Shown: positions 45,021 through 52,550 of the stretch, one piece after another
Numbering within the stretch: the first letter of the stretch is position 1
Layout of the letters: every line of letters starts with the position of its first letter
DNA from: Streptomyces sp. TLI_105
GTDB taxonomy: Bacteria; Actinomycetota; Actinomycetes; Streptomycetales; Streptomycetaceae
Direction: 5' to 3'
Assembly (NCBI RefSeq): GCF_900105415.1
Contig: NZ_FNSM01000001.1
Location: 8,254,001-8,318,000, forward strand
Length of the DNA: 64,000 nt
The notes under the pieces: model-generated
Databases searched by the model: none
What the model was told of the DNA's origin: nothing
Seen by the model: only the letters and a program-made list of their open reading frames with translations
Position numbers and translations under genes: made by a program

Positions 45021-45137
45021 ATGCACAAGAACGTCCTCGGCGCCGCAGTCGCCGCCACCGCCGCCCTGGCCGTCGTGGCCGTCGTCGTCGGAGTCCTCCC
45101 CGACCTCCGGCGCTATCTGCGCATCAGCAGGATGTGA
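45021..45137 (+). CDS. DUF6893-like small membrane protein
   Basis: A 38-residue protein, MHKNVLGAAVAATAALAVVA and onward, with a single membrane helix and a basic tail (RRYLRISRM). The ATG at 45021 has GGAGAG five bases before it; an earlier ATG at 44997 overlaps the protease stop and would add eight residues. DUF6893 proteins are found in actinobacteria; function is unknown. It is the only membrane-spanning product in the hydrogenase island, so it could tether something to the membrane, though that is a guess. Confidence 0.65.
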   Translation: MHKNVLGAAVAATAALAVVAVVVGVLPDLRRYLRISRM

Positions 45138-45272
45138 CGCACCCGCGGTCCGGTGGCGGAGGCTGCACCGAACGGACGACACCGCCGTCCGGTCCCGGCG
45201 CGCCGGGCGTGCCCCCGCCACCACCCGTTCTCTAATGGCGCCCGAGACACCCCGCGCCCAGGACGGAGACCG

Positions 45273-45668
45273 ATGCACGAGATGTCCCTCGCGGTCGCCG
45301 TCGTCGACCAGGTGGAGGCCGCGGCGAAGTCCCGCGGGGCCGTCGGTGTCAGCAGCATCGAGCTGGACGTGGGCGAGCTGGCCGGCGTCGTCGCCGACGC
45401 CCTCGCCTTCTGCTTCGAACTCGCCTGCGCCGGAACCGTCGTCGAGGGCGCCGAGCTGATCACCCGTACCGTCCCGGGCACCGCGCGCTGCGCACCGTGC
45501 GCCGAGGACTGGGCGGTCGGCATGCCGCCCCGGCTGCTCTGCCCCGGCTGCGGCGCCGCGGCCGACGAACTGGTCGCCGGCCGTGAACTCCAGATCCGGG
45601 AGGTCCGCTGGGCCTGCCCCGAAACGACGCACGAACGACATCACCGACCGATCACCGAGGAGAGCTGA
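45273..45668 (+). CDS. hypA: HypA: nickel insertion protein
   Basis: A 131-residue HypA. The N-terminal His (MHEMSLAV; H2) binds nickel and two CxxC pairs (CAPC near 73 and CPGC near 91) bind structural zinc. It delivers nickel with HypB to the large subunit. A GGACGGAG stretch precedes the ATG at 45273. It is two bases from hypB. The 135 bases before it, after the mini-protein, are long enough for a second promoter, but none was identified. Confidence 0.93.
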   Translation: MHEMSLAVAVVDQVEAAAKSRGAVGVSSIELDVGELAGVVADALAFCFELACAGTVVEGAELITRTVPGTARCAPCAEDWAVGMPPRLLCPGCGAAADELVAGRELQIREVRWACPETTHERHHRPITEES

Positions 45669-45670
45669 GC

Positions 45671-46366
45671 ATGTGCCGAGCCGTCGATCTCCAGCGCGCC
45701 GTCCTCGCCAAGAACGATGCCGCGGCACACATCCTGCGCACCGAGCTGAACGCCCGCGGCACCACCGTGATCAACCTGCTCTCCAGCCCCGGCAGCGGGA
45801 AGACCGCCCTGCTGGAGCGCGAACTGCGCCTCGCCGGCGAACGGGGCGTCAGCGCCGCCGCGCTCACCGCCGACCTGGCCACCGAGAACGACGCCCGCCG
45901 CCTGGCCCGCTCGGGCGTTCCCGTCAAGCAGGTGCTCACCGACGGCCTCTGCCATCTGGAGGCCGACATGGTCGCCCGGCACCTGCACGACTGGCTGCCC
46001 GAGTCCGTCCGGCTGCTGTTCGTCGAGAACGTCGGCAACCTCGTCTGCCCCGCCGGTTACGACCTGGGGGAATCCCTCCGTGTCGTGCTCGCCTCGGTCA
46101 CCGAGGGGGAGGACAAGCCGCTCAAGTACCCCACCGCGTTCGGCCTCGCCCAGCTGGTGATCGTCACCAAGAACGACATGGCCGAGGCCGCGGAGTTCGA
46201 CGAGACGGCCTTCCGCGCCAACGTGCAGCAGGTCAACCCCGGCGTCGAGGTCGTCCTCAGCTCGGTGCGTGACGGCCAGGGAGCCGGCGCGCTGCTGGAC
46301 CGGGCCCTCGCGACGGCCGAGGGGAACCGCGTCCACACCCCGGCGATGGCCCGGGCCGACGCATGA
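45671..46366 (+). CDS. hypB: HypB: GTPase for nickel insertion
   Basis: The 231-residue GTPase has the P-loop SSPGSGKTALL near residue 38, metal-site residues in GLCHLEADMV and VCPAGYDLGE, and NKxD as VTKNDMAEA. It lacks the N-terminal His-rich nickel store and the CxxCGC metal motif seen in some HypB. It works with HypA. Stop overlaps the hypF start (ATGA at 46363), so the two are coupled. Confidence 0.93.
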   Translation: MCRAVDLQRAVLAKNDAAAHILRTELNARGTTVINLLSSPGSGKTALLERELRLAGERGVSAAALTADLATENDARRLARSGVPVKQVLTDGLCHLEADMVARHLHDWLPESVRLLFVENVGNLVCPAGYDLGESLRVVLASVTEGEDKPLKYPTAFGLAQLVIVTKNDMAEAAEFDETAFRANVQQVNPGVEVVLSSVRDGQGAGALLDRALATAEGNRVHTPAMARADA

Positions 46367-48840
46367 CCACGGCGCGGCCCGGACCCGCCCCCGCCACGGC
46401 CCCGCGGCGCAGCCGTGTGGTCGTCCGTGGTGTCGTGCAGGGAGTGGGCTTCCGGCCCTTCGTCTACGCCCTCGCCACCGGACTGCGCCTGTCCGGCCAC
46501 GTCACCAACACGGCGGACGGCGTCGTCGCGGAGGTCGAGGGAGACCCCGCGGACGTCGCGTCCTTCTGCGCCCGCCTCGCGCCCGACGCCCCGCCCCTGG
46601 CCCGGGTGGAGTCGGTCGAGGCGGCCGAGGTGACCGCGAGCGGCGGCAGCGGATTCACGATCGTGCCCTCGCGCCGGGGCGGCGCCGTCCGCACCCTCGT
46701 CCCGCCGGACACCGCCACCTGCGACGACTGCCTCGCGGAGCTCGCGGATCCGGCCGACCGGCGGTACCTGCACCCCTTCATCACGTGTACCAACTGCGGC
46801 CCGCGGTTCACGATCGTCACGGGACTGCCCTACGACCGGGCCCACACCACCATGGCCGGCTTCCCGATGTGTCCGGACTGCGCCCGGGAGTACGCGGACC
46901 CGGCCGACCGGCGCTTCCACGCGCAGCCCGTCGCCTGCCCCCACTGCGGCCCCCGGCTGCGGCTGGTCACGGCGCCCGGCGGCCCCGCCCCCTTCGGCAC
47001 CGGTCCGGCCCCCTTCGGCACCGGTCCGGCTCCCGACTCCGACCGGGCCGACCCCGACCAGGCCGAGCCCGGTGCCGACCCGGTCGCCGCCGCGCGCAGG
47101 ATGCTCGCCTCCGGCGCGATCCTCGCCGTCAAAGGCCTCGGCGGCTACCACCTGGCCTGCGACGCGACGAACCCCGACGCGGTGGCCGAACTGCGCCGCC
47201 GCAAGGCGCGCGGTGACAAACCGTTCGCGATGATGGCCGCGGACCTCGCAGACATCGAGCCCCTCGTGCACCTCGGCCCGCTCGAACGCGAACTCCTCAC
47301 CGGCGGCGTCCGGCCCGTCGTCCTGCTGCGCCGCCGCGACGACGCCCGGCCGCGCCACGGGGCCGCGCCGGCGCGGGCGGTGGCGCCGGGCAGCCCGGAC
47401 CTCGGCTTCATGCTCCCGTACACCCCGGTGCACCATCTCCTCCTCGGCCTCGGCACGGCGGACCGGGAAGGGCCCCGGCTGCTGGTGATGACCAGCGGCA
47501 ACCTCGCGGGCGAACCCATCGTCACGGACGACGCGGAGGCACTGACCAGGCTCGCCGGTCTGGCGGACGCCTGGCTGCTGCACGACCGGCCCATCCACGT
47601 GCCCTGCGACGACTCCGTCGTCCGCGTCTGCGACGGCGAACAGCTGACGCTGCGCCGCTCCCGGGGCTATGCGCCGCTGCCGGTCGCGCTGCCCGTCGAG
47701 GTCGCCCCCGCCCTCGCCGTCGGAGGCGACCTGAAGAACACCTTCTGCCTCGGCGACGGACGTCAGGCCTGGCTCTCCGCCCACATCGGCGACATGGACG
47801 ACATCGCCACCCAGCTCGCCCTCGCCTCCGCCGAGCGGCACCTGGAGTCCGTCACGGGCGTACGGCCCGGACTGCTCGCCGCCGACCGCCACCCCGCCTA
47901 CCGGTCCACCCGATGGGCCCGCGAACACGCGGCGGGACGGCCTGTCGTCCCCGTACAACACCACCACGCGCACGTCGCGGCGGCGATGGCCGAGAACGGT
48001 CTCGACGGCACGCGTCCCGTGATCGGTGTGGCCTTCGACGGCACCGGCTACGGTCTCGACGGCGCCGTGTGGGGCGGTGAGTTCCTTCTCGCGGACTACG
48101 CCGGGTTCCGCCGGTTCGCGCACCTGGCCTGCGTACCCCTGCCGGGCGGTGACGCGGCCGTACGACGGCCCTACCGGATGGCCCTGTCCCACCTGCGGGC
48201 CGCGGGCCTCGCCGCCGACCGCGCTCTGCCCTGCACGCGAGCCTGCCCTCCCGGGGAGCTGCCCGTATTGGAAAGGCAGTTGGAGCGCGAGCTGAACTGC
48301 GTGCCCACGTCCAGCATGGGGCGCCTCTTCGACGCCGTCTCCTCCCTCGCGGGGATCTGCCAGCACGCGGGATACGAGGCGCAGGCCGCGATCGAGCTGG
48401 AGGCAGCGGCCCTGCGCGCACCCGCCGTGGCCGAGGACGGACGCTACGCCTTCCGGCTCGGCCCGCCGCGGACCGGTGCCCCGCTCACCGCCGACCCCGC
48501 ACCCCTTCTGACGGCGGTGGTCGCCGACGTGCTGGACGGGACCCCCGCGGCCGTCGTCGCGGCGCGGTTCCACCGCGCCGTGGCCCGGCTGGTGCGTGCG
48601 GTCTGCGCCGCCGCCCGCGGCGAGACCGGCGTGGAGACCGTCGCCCTGACCGGGGGAGTGTTCGCCAACACGGTGCTCTCCTCGGCCTGCGCCGAAGGAC
48701 TGCGGGAGGACGGCTTCACCGTCCTGCGCCACCGCCGGATCCCGCCGAACGACGGCGGTCTGGCTCTCGGCCAGCTCGTCGTGGCCGCCCGGACCACGGG
48801 CGGGGCGGCCCCCGGCACGCCACGACGAGAGCGAAAGTGA
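46363..48840 (+). CDS. hypF: HypF: carbamoyltransferase for cyanide ligand synthesis
   Basis: An 825-residue HypF. An N-terminal acylphosphatase domain (GVVQGVGFRPFVYAL), two zinc fingers (CDDC...CTNC and CPDC...CPHC near 120-200), a YrdC-like domain with GGYHLACDA, and a Kae1-like domain with HHHAHVAAAMAENG and TGGVFANTVL are in order. It transfers carbamoyl from carbamoyl phosphate to HypE as the first step of cyanide formation. Between the zinc fingers and the YrdC domain is a Pro/Gly/Asp-rich insertion of about 35 residues containing a 21-bp tandem repeat. Confidence 0.95.
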   Translation: MTTARPGPAPATAPRRSRVVVRGVVQGVGFRPFVYALATGLRLSGHVTNTADGVVAEVEGDPADVASFCARLAPDAPPLARVESVEAAEVTASGGSGFTIVPSRRGGAVRTLVPPDTATCDDCLAELADPADRRYLHPFITCTNCGPRFTIVTGLPYDRAHTTMAGFPMCPDCAREYADPADRRFHAQPVACPHCGPRLRLVTAPGGPAPFGTGPAPFGTGPAPDSDRADPDQAEPGADPVAAARRMLASGAILAVKGLGGYHLACDATNPDAVAELRRRKARGDKPFAMMAADLADIEPLVHLGPLERELLTGGVRPVVLLRRRDDARPRHGAAPARAVAPGSPDLGFMLPYTPVHHLLLGLGTADREGPRLLVMTSGNLAGEPIVTDDAEALTRLAGLADAWLLHDRPIHVPCDDSVVRVCDGEQLTLRRSRGYAPLPVALPVEVAPALAVGGDLKNTFCLGDGRQAWLSAHIGDMDDIATQLALASAERHLESVTGVRPGLLAADRHPAYRSTRWAREHAAGRPVVPVQHHHAHVAAAMAENGLDGTRPVIGVAFDGTGYGLDGAVWGGEFLLADYAGFRRFAHLACVPLPGGDAAVRRPYRMALSHLRAAGLAADRALPCTRACPPGELPVLERQLERELNCVPTSSMGRLFDAVSSLAGICQHAGYEAQAAIELEAAALRAPAVAEDGRYAFRLGPPRTGAPLTADPAPLLTAVVADVLDGTPAAVVAARFHRAVARLVRAVCAAARGETGVETVALTGGVFANTVLSSACAEGLREDGFTVLRHRRIPPNDGGLALGQLVVAARTTGGAAPGTPRRERK
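46987..47028 (+). repeat. 21-bp tandem duplication in hypF
   Basis: A 21-base unit starting GCCCCCTTCGGCACCGG is repeated exactly (46987-47007 and 47008-47028). It encodes two copies of Ala-Pro-Phe-Gly-Thr-Gly-Pro within a linker, keeping the frame. Confidence 0.85.
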
Positions 48841-48850
48841 GGAGACACCC

Positions 48851-49168
48851 ATGTGCCTGGCGGTACCCGGAAAAGTGCTGGACGTCGAGGACCGGGACGG
48901 CACCCGGATGGCCACGGTCGACTTCGGCGGCGTGGTCAAGGAGGTGTGCCTGGAATACCTGCCGGACCTGAAGCCCGGTGAGTACGCCATCGTGCACGTG
49001 GGCTTCGCCCTCCAGAAGCTCGACGAGGAGTCGGCCCGGCGGACGCTGGAGCTGTTCGAGACCCTCGGCCTGCTCCAGGAGGAGTTCGGAGACCCGTGGG
49101 AGGCCGCCGAGGCCGCGGGAAGCGAGTGGCAGGCGCAGGGCGACGTCCACGGGGAGGCACGGCCGTGA
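48851..49168 (+). CDS. hypC: HypC: hydrogenase maturation chaperone
   Basis: A 105-residue HypC with the essential N-terminal Cys ([10 protein letters not shown]2) and the beta-barrel core. HypC carries the Fe(CN)2CO unit with HypD and hands it to the large subunit. The acidic tail ([20 protein letters not shown]) is longer than in enteric relatives. GGAG lies eight bases before the ATG. Its stop overlaps the hypD GTG. Confidence 0.93.
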   Translation: MCLAVPGKVLDVEDRDGTRMATVDFGGVVKEVCLEYLPDLKPGEYAIVHVGFALQKLDEESARRTLELFETLGLLQEEFGDPWEAAEAAGSEWQAQGDVHGEARP

Positions 49169-50340
49169 AGTACATCGACGAGTTCCAGAACCCGGAGCTG
49201 GCAGGCCGGCTGCTCGACGAGATCCGCGCGACGGTGACGCGCCCCTGGGCCCTGATGGAAGTCTGCGGCGGCCAGACCCACAGCATCATCCGGCACGGCA
49301 TCGACCAGCTCCTGCCGCCCGAGATCGAGCTGATCCACGGCCCGGGCTGTCCGGTCTGCGTCACCCCGCTGGAGATGATCGACAAGGCCCTGGAGATCGC
49401 TTCCCGGCCAGGGGTGATCTTCTGCTCTTTCGGCGACATGCTCCGCGTCCCCGGCACGGGCCGCGACCTGTTCCAGGTCCGCGGGCAAGGCGGCGACGTC
49501 AGGGTGGTCTACTCCCCGCTGGACGCGCTGCGGATCGCCGAGCAGAACCCGGACCGGGAGGTGGTCTTCTTCGGCATCGGCTTCGAGACCACGGCGCCAC
49601 CCAACGCGATGACGGTCCATCAGGCGCGCAAGCGGAACATCCGTAACTTCAGCCTGCTCGTGTCCCACGTCCGCGTCCCCCCGGCGATCGACGCGATCAT
49701 GCGGTCCCCGGACTGCCGCGTCCAGGGCTTCCTCGCCGCCGGCCACGTCTGCAGCGTGATGGGCACGGCCGAGTACCCGGAGCTCGCGCAACGCCACCGG
49801 GTGCCGATCGTGGTGACCGGATTCGAGCCGCTGGACATCCTGGAAGGCGTACGCAGGACCCTGCTCCAGCTGGAACGGGGTGAGCACACGGTCGAGAACG
49901 CCTATCAGCGCGCCGTGACGGCCGAGGGCAATCCGTCGGCACAGGCGATGCTGAGCGATGTCTTCGAGATCACCGACCGGGCCTGGCGAGGCATCGGCGT
50001 CATCCCGGACAGCGGCTGGCGCCTGTCCGAACGCTACCGTGACCACGACGCCGAGCACCGCTTCTCCGTCGAGGGGATCGACACCCGCGAGCCCGCCGAG
50101 TGCCGCAGCGGCGAAGTCCTCCAGGGCCTGCTGAAACCGAACGAGTGCGAGGCGTTCGGCACCACCTGCACGCCCCGCTCCCCGCTCGGCGCCACGATGG
50201 TGTCCAGCGAGGGCGCCTGCGCCGCCTACTACCTCTACCGGCGGCTCGACGCGGGAACCCCGGGACAGCGGCCTCCCGCGCCGGCCTCCGGCACCCCATC
50301 CCCGGTCACCGCTCCTTTGGAGGGCAGCCCCCTTGCCTGA
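49165..50340 (+). CDS. hypD: HypD: Fe-S scaffold for Fe(CN)2CO assembly
   Basis: The 391-residue product has the HypD signatures CGGQTHSI near 33, [10 protein letters not shown] near 60 and GIGFETTAP near 140. Its Cys-rich C-terminal region ([20 protein letters not shown] followed by a second Cys pair) likely carries a [4Fe-4S] cluster. The start is a GTG at 49165, overlapping the hypC stop. The last codons overlap the hypE start region. The Fe(CN)2CO fragment is built here from HypE-derived cyanide and CO, the latter probably from HypX. Confidence 0.93.
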   Translation: MKYIDEFQNPELAGRLLDEIRATVTRPWALMEVCGGQTHSIIRHGIDQLLPPEIELIHGPGCPVCVTPLEMIDKALEIASRPGVIFCSFGDMLRVPGTGRDLFQVRGQGGDVRVVYSPLDALRIAEQNPDREVVFFGIGFETTAPPNAMTVHQARKRNIRNFSLLVSHVRVPPAIDAIMRSPDCRVQGFLAAGHVCSVMGTAEYPELAQRHRVPIVVTGFEPLDILEGVRRTLLQLERGEHTVENAYQRAVTAEGNPSAQAMLSDVFEITDRAWRGIGVIPDSGWRLSERYRDHDAEHRFSVEGIDTREPAECRSGEVLQGLLKPNECEAFGTTCTPRSPLGATMVSSEGACAAYYLYRRLDAGTPGQRPPAPASGTPSPVTAPLEGSPLA

Positions 50341-51430
50341 CACCGTCAGCACCACCCCGGCGGTCGACGCCGCGCAGCCGGCACCCGACATGCTCGCCTG
50401 GACCTGCCCGGCGCCACTGCGCGACCGACCGCGCATCGTCATGGGCCACGGCGGCGGAGGAGTACTGTCCGCCGAGCTGATCGAGCACGTCTTCGCGCCC
50501 GCCTACGGCGGACCGGCCCTCGCACACACCGCCGACGCGGCCGAGATCCGGATCGGCGGCGCCCGCCTGGCGTTCTCCACGGACTCCTTCGTGGTGCGCC
50601 CCCTGTTCTTCCCCGGCGGCAGCATCGGCGACCTCGCGGTCAACGGCACCGTGAACGACCTCGCCATGAGCGGCGCCCGGGCGAGCCACCTCTCCTGCGG
50701 GTTCATCCTGGAGGAAGGCGTCGAGACCGACGTGGTCGCCCGCGTCGCACAAGCCCTCGGTGCGGCGGCGCGCGTGGCCGGCGTTCAGGTCGTCACCGGT
50801 GACACCAAGGTCGTGGAGGCCGGTCACGGCGACGGCGTCTACATCAACACCTCGGGGGTCGGGCTGATCCCCGACGGAGTCGACCTGCGCCCGCAACGGG
50901 TGGTGCCCGGAGACGTGGTGATCGTGAGCGGCCCGATCGGCATGCACGGCGTGGCGATCATGAGCGTGCGGGAAGGCCTCGAATTCGGCGTCGAGATCAA
51001 CAGCGACTGCGCACCGCTCGGAGGCCTTGTCGAGGCGATGCTCGCCGTCACGCGGGACCTGCACGTGCTGCGCGACCCCACGCGCGGGGGCCTGGCAGCC
51101 TCGCTGAACGAGATCGCGGCGGCGTCGGGCACGGGCGTCGTCGTCCAGGAGCGTGCCGTCCCGGTCCCCGAAGCGGTCGGCAACGCCTGCGCGGTGCTCG
51201 GACTCGACCCCATGTACGTGGCGAACGAGGGCAAGCTCGTGGCCTTCGTCCCGCGTGACCACGCCGACGCCGTACTGGCCGCGATGCGCGCCCACCCCGT
51301 GGGCACCGAAGCAGCGGTGATCGGCGAGGCGGTCGAGACCCACCCGGGCATGGTGGTGGCTCGTACCGGACTCGGCGGCACCCGCGTCGTGGACATGCCG
51401 CTCGGAGAGCAGCTGCCGCGGATCTGCTGA
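50333..51430 (+). CDS. hypE: HypE: cyanide-forming dehydratase
   Basis: The 365-residue product has the AIR-synthase-like ATP-binding core ([37 protein letters not shown]) and the C-terminal PRIC: the last Cys holds the thiocarbamate that is dehydrated to thiocyanate. The start is a TTG at 50333 with GGAGGG before it. It works with HypF. It ends the hydrogenase island: two bases later comes the stop of a convergent small gene, with no hairpin between. Confidence 0.94.
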   Translation: MPDTVSTTPAVDAAQPAPDMLAWTCPAPLRDRPRIVMGHGGGGVLSAELIEHVFAPAYGGPALAHTADAAEIRIGGARLAFSTDSFVVRPLFFPGGSIGDLAVNGTVNDLAMSGARASHLSCGFILEEGVETDVVARVAQALGAAARVAGVQVVTGDTKVVEAGHGDGVYINTSGVGLIPDGVDLRPQRVVPGDVVIVSGPIGMHGVAIMSVREGLEFGVEINSDCAPLGGLVEAMLAVTRDLHVLRDPTRGGLAASLNEIAAASGTGVVVQERAVPVPEAVGNACAVLGLDPMYVANEGKLVAFVPRDHADAVLAAMRAHPVGTEAAVIGEAVETHPGMVVARTGLGGTRVVDMPLGEQLPRIC

Positions 51431-51432
51431 GC

Positions 51433-51663
51433 TCAGGCCCGGCGGCCGTGTCGCTCCCGGGAGGTGTCGAGGGTCCACGTGTGGGTGCAGTTCGGGCACT
51501 GCAGGTGGACCCGGGGCCCGTTGTTCCCGATCAGATAGCGCCAGTGGCTCCGGCAGTTCCGGCGGTCCAGGCAGGTTCCGCAGTCACGGGCGTCGTCGCA
51601 GCCGGGGCACGCGACCCAGGCCCGCCGAGCCGGGTCGGCGTGGGGATCAAGCGGAAGACGCAC
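51433..51663 (-). CDS. Small zinc-ribbon protein
   Basis: A 76-residue protein with metal-site Cys in CPGCDDARDCGTCLDRRNC and CPNC, suggesting one or two zinc sites. The GTG start at 51663 overlaps the previous gene by 17 bases and GGAGG lies about ten bases before it, so a two-gene unit is likely. No named family; function unknown. It is convergent with hypE. Confidence 0.6.
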   Translation of the reverse strand: MRLPLDPHADPARRAWVACPGCDDARDCGTCLDRRNCRSHWRYLIGNNGPRVHLQCPNCTHTWTLDTSRERHGRRA

Positions 51664-51904
51664 GGCCCGGCACCTCCCCGGGCAGCACACCGGCCGCGAC
51701 CAGCATCGCGTGAAGCCTCTGCTGCTCCTCGTCCAAGCCCGAGTACAGCAGGGCGTGCGCCGCCTCCTCCTCACGCAGAACGGCCACGGGGTCCCAGTCG
51801 GGCCCCAGGGCCGCCATGACTTCGGCACGCCGACGTGCTTCCTCGACGGTGAGGTCGATGCTGAAGCCGACGAGGTCGGAACGAGGGTCGGGGCCGTGGT
51901 TCAT
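51647..51904 (-). CDS. Hypothetical protein, 85 residues
   Basis: A small acidic helical protein starting MNHGPDPRSDLVGFSIDLTV, with a stretch of Arg/Glu/Ala helices (VEEARRRAEVMAALGPDWD) and no Cys cluster. It is followed by the zinc-ribbon gene with overlapping ends. It could act with it; no family was recognised. The ATG at 51904 has only a weak site before it (GGGAGG, about 19 bases away). Confidence 0.5.
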   Translation of the reverse strand: MNHGPDPRSDLVGFSIDLTVEEARRRAEVMAALGPDWDPVAVLREEEAAHALLYSGLDEEQQRLHAMLVAAGVLPGEVPGRASSA

Positions 51905-52550
51905 GAGTGGGGCTTTCGGGAGGAATCGAACACGTACGCCACCACGTCTACCAGAGCGCACGGCGCGTACGGAAGCGCCCGACCTGCCTTCGAAGCTCCC
52001 TGTGGCGCACCTCATGCCGCACGTGCAGCGGCGTCCGTCGGCGGTTCCGCGGGCCCACGGCAAGCGGCATCGAGGTAGGCGTGTGGGGCGGCCTGCCACG
52101 GGAAGAGACCGTTGTGGGCGGTGCGACCGCGGCAGTCCCGGAGCGCCTGTCAGGAGGGGGACCGCGTCAGCCGGGGCTCCGCCTCCCGGCCGGACCGGTT
52201 GGGTTGGAAAGAGGCCGGAAGAGCTGGTCAGGAGTGGGATGGCAGCGGCCGCGACCCGGGAGTCCGGATCTCCCCCGTACGCCTCACCCAGGCGCGCCGG
52301 CTCATGACACCGACCGGCGCCACCACGGCCTCACCGCCTTCGGGCGAGCCTTCCTCGCCGTCGGAGCAGCCTCCCCATCGCCGCACCCTCACACGTCGTC
52401 TGGCAGCCCGGGCAACCATCGTCCTGCTCGCGGCCCTGGCCTCCTCGCCACCACCACATCGCGAAACCCACCCCCGCCCCTGGCGCGGGCCGAGGGGGTG
52501 CCGATGAATGCGCCCACCCGATCGGTCCGCTCCTTGCCGAAGGCGCCCCG
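51905..52550. other. Stretch with no confident gene
   Basis: No frame has a recognisable product. A 67-codon frame at 52304-52507 on the plus strand carries a hydrophobic stretch (ARATIVLLAALA) in a Ser/Pro-rich context and could be a tiny membrane peptide, but there is no supporting ribosome site. Repeated Arg/Gly/Pro-rich frames look like noise. The last part, CGCCCC...GGGGCG at 52544-52560, may form the terminator of the kinase gene on the minus strand. Confidence 0.4.

Noticed and set aside
45138-45272. Gap before hypA considered as a riboswitch or second promoter
   Set aside because: No conserved nickel- or metal-riboswitch fold or clear promoter motif could be seen in the 135 bases; left unannotated.
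46057-50442. A 1461-residue minus-strand frame opposite hypB-hypF-hypC-hypD
   Set aside because: The plus strand encodes four clear Hyp proteins with catalytic motifs; the minus frame has none.
51908-51932. Reverse strand resembles a tRNA 3' end (GTTCGATTCCTCCC)
   Set aside because: No acceptor, anticodon or D arm can be folded around it and the T-stem does not pair. It is the leader of the small minus-strand gene.
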